Positions 1 through 5,016 of a stretch of DNA of 5,016 bases are shown here, piece by piece (positions within the stretch are counted from its first letter, which is position 1; each line of letters starts with the position of its first letter). The stretch comes from CAYQAJ01 sp964415245 (GTDB lineage Bacteria > Planctomycetota > Planctomycetia > Pirellulales > Pirellulaceae): the NCBI GenBank assembly GCA_964415245.1, contig CAYQAJ010000342.1, forward strand, positions 1-5,016. The letters are read 5' to 3'. Both the position numbers and the translations under genes were made by a program. The notes under the pieces were generated by a model. The model saw only the letters and a list, made by a program, of their open reading frames with translations. It ran no database searches and had not been told where the DNA came from.

Positions 1-151
1 TTATCCGCCCGACGGCGGCGTTGGCCTTGCCCTTTTCCGGAGGCGCCATGGTGGCTACCTTCAACGCGTCGCCCAGCACGCCGGCGATGCGGTCTCGGCT
101 GGCGCCGGGGACCACCTTAACCCGCAGCACGCAGCCGTCGAACCTGCCCAT
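1..151 (-). CDS. DUF167/UPF0235 (YggU-type) protein, N-terminal part, runs off the left edge
   Basis: Reading the minus strand from an ATG at 151 down to 2 gives 50 uninterrupted codons with the hallmarks of the DUF167/UPF0235 family: a DG..LRVKV strand near residues 5–13, the turn VPGASRDRIAG, then ALKV, and the signature APPEKGKANAAV near residues 36–47. Family members are roughly 75–105 residues, so about half is visible and the rest lies beyond position 1. The family is small, conserved and of unclear biochemical role. The stretch is antisense to the first ~120 bases of the open frame that continues into FlhA, and the protein signal is far better on the minus strand. Its true start is uncertain, because bases beyond about 139 belong to FlhA and the ATG at 151 may have been supplied by the junction. 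Confidence 0.8.
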   Translation of the reverse strand, partial: MGRFDGCVLRVKVVPGASRDRIAGVLGDALKVATMAPPEKGKANAAVGRI

Positions 152-1415
152 GGACTTTATCCAGCAATTGTTTTCACGCCCCAAGGCACTGGCGGTGACG
201 GGAGCGTTTCTGGCGGTGTTGGTATTCACTCAACTCCCCGCACTGCCGCTGCTAACCATTGGGGCGGGTTGCGCGGCACTGGCGATCTTCCTCACCAAGC
301 AGAATCGCAGCAAGCTGGCTACCGCGGCCGCCGAGGAACGGGAGACGGCCGAGAAGCAGGCCAAGTCGGACGAGCGGATCGAGGACTTTCTGGCCGTCGA
401 CCCGATGGAGATCGAGCTGGGCGTGGGGCTGATCCGCCTGGCCGACCCGGCCCGCGGGGGCGACCTGTTGCCGCGCATCGCCGGCGTGCGTCAGGTGGTG
501 GCCAGCGACATCGGCATCATCCTGCCCAAAGTGCGCATACGCGACAACCTCCGCCTCGAGGAGCACCGCTACCGCATCAAGATCGCCAACAACCCCGTCG
601 CCGAGGGAACCATCCATCCCGATCGGCTGCTGGCGATGAACTCCGGAACGGCCACCGGCAGCTTACCAGGAGTCGAAACGCAGGACCCCGCCTTCGGGCA
701 GCCCGCCGTGTGGATCGACACCGGTATGCGCGACCGAGCGGAGATGCTGGGTTACACGCCGGTGGATGCTGCGGCGGTGCTGGCCACGCACCTGCAAGAG
801 GTCGTCCGCCGTCATGCCGACGACCTGCTCACGCGCGACGCGGTCAAGCACCTGATCGACGAAGTGAAGAAGACGTCGCCGGCAGTGGTCGACGAGTTGA
901 TCCCCGGCATGATGAAGCTGGGTGAGGTGCAGCAGGTGCTTCAGTTGATGCTCCGCGAAGAGGTGCCGATTCGCCCGCTGGCCCTCATCCTGGAAACGCT
1001 CGGCGACTACGCCTCCCGCACGAAGGACGCCGTGTGGCTGGCCGAATACGCGCGGCACCGGATGGCGCGCTCCCTCTGCACCCGCTATCGCGATGCCGAA
1101 GACCGCCTGCACGTGGTCACGCTCGACCCGGCCGTCGAAGACCGCATCGCCTCCGGCATCGAGCACAACGAGCGAGGACTGTTCATCCGCATGTCGCCGC
1201 AGGCCGTCGACAAGACCTGCTCTCGCATCGCCGACCAAGTCGAAAAGCTGACCCGTGCCGGCCACCCGCCGGTCGTGCTCGTCAGCCCGCAGATTCGCGC
1301 GGGCCTGAGGCAGATCACGGCGTCGAGCCTGCCGAAGCTGGTGGTGCTGAGCTACAACGAGATCACGCGCGATACGAAGATCGAATCCGTGGGCATCATT
1401 ACCGACGGGGTATGA
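21..1415 (+). CDS. flhA: FlhA, flagellar type III export gate protein, C-terminal part only (5' end replaced)
   Basis: FlhA forms the nonameric inner-membrane ring of the flagellar export gate; its cytoplasmic domain docks chaperone–substrate complexes. The frame is open from the left edge, with TTG at 21, ATG at 48 and ATG at 150 as possible starts. FlhA similarity begins only at about residue 34 (TRSTQPSNLP). Two hydrophobic segments corresponding to TM7 and TM8 follow at about residues 55–91, then a charged linker (95–125). The cytoplasmic domain starts near 127 with VDPMEIELGVGLI, and includes GGDLLPRIAGVR, VRIRDNLRL, DRLLAMN, ATHLQEVVRRHA, LGEVQQVLQLMLREEV and ILETLGDYASRTKD. It ends in the typical VVLSYNEIT...ESVGII. 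Full FlhA is about 690 residues, so TM1–6 and the FHIPEP loop are missing. Residues 1–33 are the antisense of a DUF167 gene and are not FlhA. flhF follows after 86 bases. Identity as FlhA is near certain; whether a functional gene exists here is doubtful. Confidence 0.9.
   Translation: MALPFSGGAMVATFNASPSTPAMRSRLAPGTTLTRSTQPSNLPMDFIQQLFSRPKALAVTGAFLAVLVFTQLPALPLLTIGAGCAALAIFLTKQNRSKLATAAAEERETAEKQAKSDERIEDFLAVDPMEIELGVGLIRLADPARGGDLLPRIAGVRQVVASDIGIILPKVRIRDNLRLEEHRYRIKIANNPVAEGTIHPDRLLAMNSGTATGSLPGVETQDPAFGQPAVWIDTGMRDRAEMLGYTPVDAAAVLATHLQEVVRRHADDLLTRDAVKHLIDEVKKTSPAVVDELIPGMMKLGEVQQVLQLMLREEVPIRPLALILETLGDYASRTKDAVWLAEYARHRMARSLCTRYRDAEDRLHVVTLDPAVEDRIASGIEHNERGLFIRMSPQAVDKTCSRIADQVEKLTRAGHPPVVLVSPQIRAGLRQITASSLPKLVVLSYNEITRDTKIESVGIITDGV
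118..140. other. Junction between DUF167 (minus) and FlhA (plus) with ~21 bases shared by both reading frames
   Basis: FlhA similarity starts at about 120 on the + strand (TRSTQPSNLP, 120–149). DUF167 similarity on the minus strand begins at about 139 (DGCVLRVKV, 139–113) and continues to the left edge. Both frames make good family sense across roughly 119–139. This is the pattern left when two unrelated genes are joined through a short identical sequence, either by microhomology recombination or by collapse of a shared k-mer during assembly. The exact edges are estimates from protein similarity. Confidence 0.65.
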
Positions 1416-1501
1416 GCGGGGGGAGAGACGCTGCTCCGATGGGGGCCTGAAGAGAACGCGAAGGCAACGCACATTCCGCAACCTGCCGCGAAAGGCAAGC
1501 T

Positions 1502-2704
1502 ATGATCGCCAAGACCTACCGAGCCCGCTCGATGCACGAAGCACTCGAGCTGGTGCGCCGCGACCTGGGCCCCGATGCCGCCGTGCTGCACACGCGCCAT
1601 GTGCGCGGGGGGCTGCTCCGCTGGCTGGTCGGGGCACATCAGGTGGAGGTGACGGCCTCGGCCGACGTGAACGTTCCCAGCCGTTACGCGGCCCACGGCG
1701 AAGTCGGCTCGCTGCTCGATTTCGTGGATGACCCGGCTTTCGCCCAGGCCGATAGCGATACGCTTGTCGCGGCCGGGAGCGTGCCCCCGGCGCATGCGCA
1801 GAGCTACCGCGACAAGTTCCGCCGCGACATGAAGGCCCCGCTCTCCGACCTCAACTCGATGGTCGAGGACCTTTGTGGCAACGGCGACAGCACCGCAGCA
1901 CACGCATTGCCCCAAGGGCTGTTTCATCTATTCACCGACCTGATCGACGCCGAAGTGAGCGAAGAGCTGGCCCGAGAACTGATCGAGCGAGTCCGCACCG
2001 ACAGTAGCGGCAGCGATCTCGATGACCCCGTGCTGCTCAAGGCCCGCATCACTCGTCTCGTCGAAGACGAGATTCGCGCATGCGGCCCGATCGAGGTTAC
2101 GCCCGGCCGCCGCCGGCTGGTCGCGCTGGTCGGTCCGACGGGCGTGGGCAAGACGACGACCATCGCCAAGCTGGCGGCCAATTTCCGCTTGCGGCAGCGG
2201 CGTCGCGTGGGGCTGATCACCGTCGACACCTACCGCATCGCCGCCGTCGAGCAATTGCGCACTTATGCCGACATCATCGACCTGCCCATGGAAGTCGTGT
2301 CCACGCCCCGCGAAATGCGCGAGGCGGTCGATCGCCTCTCCAACCTCGATCTGGTGCTATTGGACACCGCGGGTCGCAGTCCCCGCGACGAAGTGAGAAT
2401 TCAGGAGCTCAAGTCGCTATTGGCCGAGGCCCGAGCCGACGACGTGCATCTCGTGCTGAGCAGCGTTTCGAGCGTTGCCACACTGAAGAAGACCGCGGCC
2501 CGATTCGCCCAGGTCGGCGTCACGTCGCTATTGATGACCAAGCTCGACGAAGCCACCGGCCTGGGAAACCTGCTGCCGCTTTTGCGAAGCTGCCAGCTTC
2601 CCTTGAGCTACTTGACCAACGGACAGAATGTGCCCGACGACATCGAGGCTGCCGATCCTCGCAAGCTGGCGCGGATGGTGCTGGGCATGGAGACGGGCGG
2701 ATGA
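1502..2704 (+). CDS. flhF: FlhF, SRP-type GTPase controlling flagellar placement
   Basis: FlhF is the third SRP-family GTPase beside Ffh and FtsY; it acts at the membrane to place the first flagellar basal-body components. This 400-residue protein has the expected three parts. The N-terminal B domain (about 1–130) starts with MIAKTYRARSMHEALELVRRDLGPDAAVL. A helical N domain spans about 135–200. The G domain has G1 GPTGVGKT (211–218), the DTYRIAAVEQLRTYA element (242–256), G3 DTAGR (288–292), G4 TKLD (346–349) and the closing TNGQNVPDDI (372–381). All nucleotide-contact motifs look intact and the length is normal. The ATG at 1502 is preceded by GAAAGG (1490–1495) at suitable spacing and gives the conserved N-terminus. 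It follows flhA by 86 bases with no obvious terminator, so co-transcription is likely. flhG lies 341 bases downstream instead of close behind. Confidence 0.97.
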   Translation: MIAKTYRARSMHEALELVRRDLGPDAAVLHTRHVRGGLLRWLVGAHQVEVTASADVNVPSRYAAHGEVGSLLDFVDDPAFAQADSDTLVAAGSVPPAHAQSYRDKFRRDMKAPLSDLNSMVEDLCGNGDSTAAHALPQGLFHLFTDLIDAEVSEELARELIERVRTDSSGSDLDDPVLLKARITRLVEDEIRACGPIEVTPGRRRLVALVGPTGVGKTTTIAKLAANFRLRQRRRVGLITVDTYRIAAVEQLRTYADIIDLPMEVVSTPREMREAVDRLSNLDLVLLDTAGRSPRDEVRIQELKSLLAEARADDVHLVLSSVSSVATLKKTAARFAQVGVTSLLMTKLDEATGLGNLLPLLRSCQLPLSYLTNGQNVPDDIEAADPRKLARMVLGMETGG

Positions 2705-2733
2705 TTCGTCGGAGAGCCATGAGACGACAAAGG

Positions 2734-2872
2734 ACTTCGAGCCTATCCGAAAACCGTCGGGGACTGGCTCATTTTGCGGAGCGCGCCAAACATCGTGCCG
2801 TTTTTGAAGCCCCCAGCGGAGCAAAATGTGCCTGTCCCCTTCTCTGGCACGGTTTTTGGATAAGCTCGTAGT
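2734..2872. repeat. Imperfect palindromic element (MITE/REP-like), ~139 bases
   Basis: The outer arms at 2734–2757 and 2849–2872 are inverted repeats matching at 21 of 24 positions. Inside them, 2759–2777 and 2821–2839 (arm reading GCAAAATGTGCCTGTCCCC) match inverted at 17 of 19. The central ~43 bases (2778–2820) are mostly unpaired. The element encodes nothing convincing and begins about 30 bases after the flhF stop. Its GTGCCTGTCCCC core resembles a palindrome I associate with intergenic spaces of planctomycete genomes; that is recollection, not a search result. It is likely a non-autonomous mobile or REP-type repeat. In RNA it would fold into a long hairpin that could attenuate or stabilise transcript between flhF and flhG. 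Confidence 0.75.
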
Positions 2873-2887
2873 GAATAATCGCGGGCA

Positions 2888-2965
2888 AATGACCAAGGAC
2901 CAAATCCAAATGACCAATGAATGCCGCAGCGACGCGATTGCATTGGTCATTTGTGCTTGGTCATT
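2888..2965. repeat. Second palindromic element built of AAATGACCAA units
   Basis: Bases 2907–2919 pair perfectly with 2941–2953 (13 bp, 21-base loop). Further out, 2888–2897 pairs perfectly with 2956–2965 (10 bp), separated by an asymmetric bulge. The left arm repeats the unit AAATGACCAA twice and the right arm carries its complement twice, with a third GGTCATT just outside (2967–2973). This AT-richer, low-complexity sequence differs from the GC-rich genes and shares no sequence with the palindrome ending 15 bases before it. It is probably an intergenic repeat family of the host genome; a role as an RNA hairpin is possible. Together the two elements occupy most of the flhF–flhG gap. Confidence 0.7.
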
Positions 2966-3045
2966 AGGTCATTGGCTCACAAGTACGTACCCCCACTTCG
3001 CGATGCAGCACAGACTCGGCCCGTATCGCATACGCGAGCAAACTA

Positions 3046-3897
3046 ATGCGTGATCAAGCCGCGGAACTCAGAAGACTCGTGATTCAAGCGACCCGCTTGA
3101 CCGCTCCCGCGGCCGAGCCATCGCCGCGACTGGTGGTGCTTAATGGCGCCAAAGGGGGCGTCGGCGTGACGACGCTGGCCGTGAATCTCGCCGTCGCCTT
3201 GTCGCAGCAAGGGTCACGTACCGTGGTGGTCGAGGCCGACTTGTACCGAGCCGACGCGGCCGCCCGCTGCGGCCTCTCGCACGAGGCCAGCGTGGCCGAC
3301 GTGCTGGCCGCCAGGCGCGACATCCACGAAGTACTCCAGCGTGGACCCGCTGGCGTGCAAATCGTGCCCGGCGCCTGGGCGCCGGGCACGCCGCTGGCGT
3401 GTACCGAAGCCGCCCAGAAGCGGCTGATCCGCCAAATGAAGGCGCTCGGCCGGCATTGCGACATGGTACTGGTCGACGTCGGCAGCGGAACCAGCCAGGT
3501 GGTGGGCCGATTCTGGCAGGCCGCCGACGACGTAATCCTGGTCACCACGCCCGACGCGATTTCGGTCATGGACTGCTACGCCACGATGAAGGTATTCCAA
3601 TCGCAGAATGAATCGACTCGCGTGCACCTGGTTGTCAACAAGGCCACGAGCGCCGACTCGGCCGCCGACGTGGGACGCCGCATCGGGCATTCGTGCCACC
3701 GGTTCCTGAGACGCGACGTGCGCCTTTTGGGCCACGTGCCGTTGGACGAAGAGGTCGACGAGGTAGTGAAATGGCAGATCGCGGCGATCGGCGCGCGGCG
3801 CTCGAAGGGCCCCGCCGTCCAGGCCTTCGACGAGCTCGCGGCCGCACTGATTGCGGCCGCTGCGCCGGCAAGCATCCACTACGCAGCCTCCGCGTGA
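3046..3897 (+). CDS. flhG: FlhG (YlxH/FleN), MinD-like flagellar number regulator, with altered P-loop
   Basis: FlhG is a MinD/ParA-family ATPase that limits flagellar number and stimulates the GTPase of FlhF. The protein has 283 residues, normal for the family. The N-terminus RDQAAELRRLV (2–12) carries the DQAxxLR motif by which FlhG activates FlhF; this supports the ATG at 3046, although its Shine-Dalgarno sequence is weak. The deviant Walker A is KGGVGVTT (36–43): the signature lysine K36 is present, but the P-loop lysine expected at 41 is valine (GTG at 3166–3168). The A' motif reads VVEADLYRAD (61–70), with glutamate 63 where aspartate is usual. Walker B is VLVDVGSG (141–148). VTTPDAISVMDCYATMK (166–182) and HLVVNKA (194–200) are typical of FlhG. 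The C-terminus is alanine-rich, with no obvious basic amphipathic membrane-targeting helix. The neighbour flhF makes FlhG more likely than a chromosomal ParA or CpaE-like protein. Confidence 0.93.
   Translation: MRDQAAELRRLVIQATRLTAPAAEPSPRLVVLNGAKGGVGVTTLAVNLAVALSQQGSRTVVVEADLYRADAAARCGLSHEASVADVLAARRDIHEVLQRGPAGVQIVPGAWAPGTPLACTEAAQKRLIRQMKALGRHCDMVLVDVGSGTSQVVGRFWQAADDVILVTTPDAISVMDCYATMKVFQSQNESTRVHLVVNKATSADSAADVGRRIGHSCHRFLRRDVRLLGHVPLDEEVDEVVKWQIAAIGARRSKGPAVQAFDELAAALIAAAAPASIHYAASA
3363..3390. repeat. 28-base near-perfect palindrome inside flhG
   Basis: Bases 3363–3375 (CGTGCCCGGCGCC) are the exact reverse complement of 3378–3390, with only TG between. It lies in frame in flhG and encodes the IVPGAWAPGTP segment (about residues 106–116). 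In RNA it would form a very stable GC-rich hairpin of about 12 bp with a tight loop. It may be a by-product of GC-rich codon choice around the repeated Pro-Gly-Ala residues, or a structural or recognition site. Confidence 0.6.
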
Positions 3898-4112
3898 CCG
3901 CGGGTGCGTGCCAGCGAGGTGGTGCTTGCATCGAGCTGGAGCGTTCCGTTGCATCGGACGCGGGAGAGTAAGAAGCTAGCGACAGGAGACGCAAAAACCG
4001 GAAGAATCGATTCCACTCATCGAGCCCGAAATGCCGATAAACAGAAGGTGCCTGACCACGCAGTACGGCGTTAATCTGCACGGACTGAGTAAAGTTTGAC
4101 GAACCAACGGGG

Positions 4113-4373
4113 ATGCCGATGGGTCGTTCCTACGCCGGCATTCTGGGGCCGCTCGCCTTCGCCACCGTGATCGTTCGCGGTTTGCTGGCGGGCGCCGATG
4201 TGATTGCGACGCTCAAGACCGCCAGCGCGGCGCTGTTCGTGTTTGCCGCGGTGGGTTACGTCGCCGGGAGGGTCGCCGCCGGAATCGTTCGCGACTCGGT
4301 ACACGCGAAATACCAGGCACTTGCCAAAGGCAGACAGGAACACGAAAAGAACTCGCAGGTATCAAAGACCTGA
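4113..4373 (+). CDS. Small two-helix membrane protein between flhG and the sigma factor gene
   Basis: The protein has 86 residues and I recognise no named family. Two hydrophobic segments are visible, at about 9–27 (ILGPLAFATVIVRGLLAGA) and 38–57 (ASAALFVFAAVGYVAGRVAA). A charged, helix-prone tail (58–86) with several Lys, Arg and Glu is probably cytoplasmic. Two in-frame ATGs compete, at 4113 and at 4119 (MGRSY...). The GGGGA at 4109–4113 is too close for the first but well spaced for the second, so the true start may be 4119. Its place between flhG and a FliA-type sigma gene suggests co-inheritance with flagellar genes, but nothing in the sequence gives a function. Gaps of 215 and 161 bases on either side mean it may have its own transcript. 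Confidence 0.75.
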   Translation: MPMGRSYAGILGPLAFATVIVRGLLAGADVIATLKTASAALFVFAAVGYVAGRVAAGIVRDSVHAKYQALAKGRQEHEKNSQVSKT

Positions 4374-4488
4374 TGCTTCCCTTCGCCCACGCGCGAGGAC
4401 CGCGCATTACCGCGGCCCGATCGCACTGGCGACGAAGACGGGAGCCATGCAGGCGGCTCACATGACGCGAGCTTAGACGACAGCCGAC

Positions 4489-4505
4489 CCGACGTCCCAC
4501 GTCGG
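4489..4505. promoter_or_regulatory. Compact inverted repeat in the leader of the sigma factor gene
   Basis: CCGACGT (4489–4495) and ACGTCGG (4499–4505) are perfect inverted repeats around CCC. The hairpin ends 29 bases before the sigma factor ATG and has no following T-run, so it is not a standard intrinsic terminator. It could be an operator half-site pair or a 5'-leader hairpin; by chance alone a 7-bp stem is not rare in GC-rich DNA. Confidence 0.3.
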
Positions 4506-4523
4506 ACGACCGCCAAACAATCA

Positions 4524-4530
4524 GGGAGGA
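4524..4530 (+). promoter_or_regulatory. Shine-Dalgarno sequence of the sigma factor gene
   Basis: GGGAGGA lies 4 bases before the ATG at 4535. It is the strongest ribosome-binding site in the window and fixes the start of the sigma factor gene, whose 3' end is outside the window. Confidence 0.75.
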
Positions 4531-4534
4531 TTGC

Positions 4535-5016
4535 ATGGCAACGACTCTTGCCCCGGTCGATGAGATCGAACAAGTCTGGCGCATTTACAAGAGCGACCAG
4601 CGCAACACAGCCCTCCGCAATCGGCTGGTCGAACGCTATCTTCCCCTCGTTAAGTACAACGGCGAGCGCATCTGGGCCCGACTGCCCGACGGCGTCGAGC
4701 TCGACGACCTGATCTCGGCCGGCGTGTTCGGGCTGATGGACGCTATCGACGCCTTCGATCTGTCGCGGGGCGTGAAGTTCGAAACGTACTGCGTGCCCCG
4801 CATCCGCGGCGCCATGCTCGACGAGCTGCGTACCATGGACTGGGTGCCGCGACTCGTTCGCTCCAAGGCCAGCAAGCTGGGCGAAGCCACCAAAACGCTC
4901 GAAGCGCAACTCGGCCGCCACCCGACTGAAATCGAGCTGGCCACGCACATGGGGCTCAGCGTGCAAGAGCTGGAGAAGATGATTCTCGAAGCCAACGCGG
5001 TCAACCTCATCAGCCT
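4535..5016 (+). CDS. fliA: FliA/WhiG-family RNA polymerase sigma factor, N-terminal two thirds (runs off the right edge)
   Basis: This is the sigma-28 type factor that directs RNA polymerase to late flagellar and chemotaxis promoters. From the ATG at 4535, 160 full codons are visible. Region 2 begins near residue 25 (LRNRLVERYLPLVKYNGERI). It continues with the core-binding and melting segments DLISAGVFGLMDAIDAFD (58–75) and GVKFETYCVPRIRGAMLDEL (79–98), and ends with the FliA/WhiG-type RTMDWVPRLVR (99–109). Region 3 follows: KASKLGEATKTLEAQLGRHPTEIELATHMG (111–140), then LSVQELEKMI. The family is usually 230–260 residues, so the rest of region 3 and region 4 (–35 recognition) lie beyond 5016. 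No anti-sigma gene (flgM) is visible. Planctomycete members are often named WhiG or FliA interchangeably; the flagellar setting favours FliA. Confidence 0.93.
   Translation, partial: MATTLAPVDEIEQVWRIYKSDQRNTALRNRLVERYLPLVKYNGERIWARLPDGVELDDLISAGVFGLMDAIDAFDLSRGVKFETYCVPRIRGAMLDELRTMDWVPRLVRSKASKLGEATKTLEAQLGRHPTEIELATHMGLSVQELEKMILEANAVNLIS

Noticed and set aside
663..1481. Long minus-strand open frame opposite flhA
   Set aside because: It is the codon-mirrored antisense of a clear FlhA sequence, expected in GC-rich DNA; it shows no recognisable motifs.
1352..1927. Minus-strand open frame across the flhA–flhF gap
   Set aside because: Antisense to FlhF's well-conserved N-terminus; composition rich in His, Arg and Gly without motif, typical of a shadow frame.
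3022..3034. CGTAT-CGC-ATACG inverted repeat 11 bases before flhG
   Set aside because: A five-base stem is expected by chance; no other support for an operator or leader structure.
2826..3053. 75-residue + strand open frame between flhF and flhG
   Set aside because: It is made of the right arms of both palindromic elements plus non-coding spacer and overlaps the flhG start; the same stretch is open in several frames. Best seen as a spurious frame inside repeats.
3838..3860. Two GCGGCCGC octamers 7 bases apart near the flhG end
   Set aside because: Both fall in alanine-rich codons (GCG, GCC and GCA runs) and are readily explained by GC-rich codon use.
4046..4059. GGTGCCTGACCAC, reminiscent of a half-palindrome of the kind seen at 2821–2839
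   Set aside because: Only the heptamer GTGCCTG is shared and no inverted partner is found nearby; too short to call a repeat.
4256..4966. Minus-strand 236-residue open frame opposite the small protein and sigma gene
   Set aside because: The + strand encodes an unmistakable FliA/WhiG region 2 here; the antisense frame has no family signal.

Overview
The window carries the flagellar flhA–flhF–flhG–(small membrane protein)–fliA cluster of a GC-rich bacterium, all on the + strand. The gene order, the style of the proteins and the two palindromic intergenic elements suggest a member of the Planctomycetota (Pirellulales-like). That assignment is inference from general familiarity; no taxonomic marker was tested.

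Layout. The first ~140 bases read on the minus strand as the N-terminal part of a DUF167/UPF0235 (YggU-type) protein running off the left edge. They meet, across about 21 shared bases, the C-terminal ~60% of the export-gate protein FlhA (homology from about position 120, stop at 1415). TM1–6 and the FHIPEP loop of FlhA are absent, so this is either a real rearrangement breakpoint or an assembly chimera. FlhF (1502–2704) is an intact SRP-type GTPase. A 341-base gap (2705–3045) is mostly filled by two unrelated palindromic elements. FlhG (3046–3897) is a MinD-like protein that keeps the FlhF-activating N-terminal motif but has valine in place of the P-loop lysine. After a 215-base gap comes a small two-helix membrane protein (4113–4373). 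After a 161-base leader with a compact hairpin and a strong Shine-Dalgarno sequence, a FliA/WhiG-type sigma factor begins at 4535 and runs off the right edge.

How the genes work together. FlhA is the core of the flagellar type III export gate. FlhF and FlhG are the GTPase/ATPase pair that sets flagellar place and number. FliA/WhiG is the sigma factor that transcribes late flagellar genes. The small membrane protein is uncharacterised and is assigned to this context only by position. The window is an ordinary flagellar locus at gene level. The points deserving attention are the FlhA/DUF167 junction, the two palindromes splitting flhF from flhG, the altered FlhG P-loop, and a 28-base near-perfect palindrome inside flhG.
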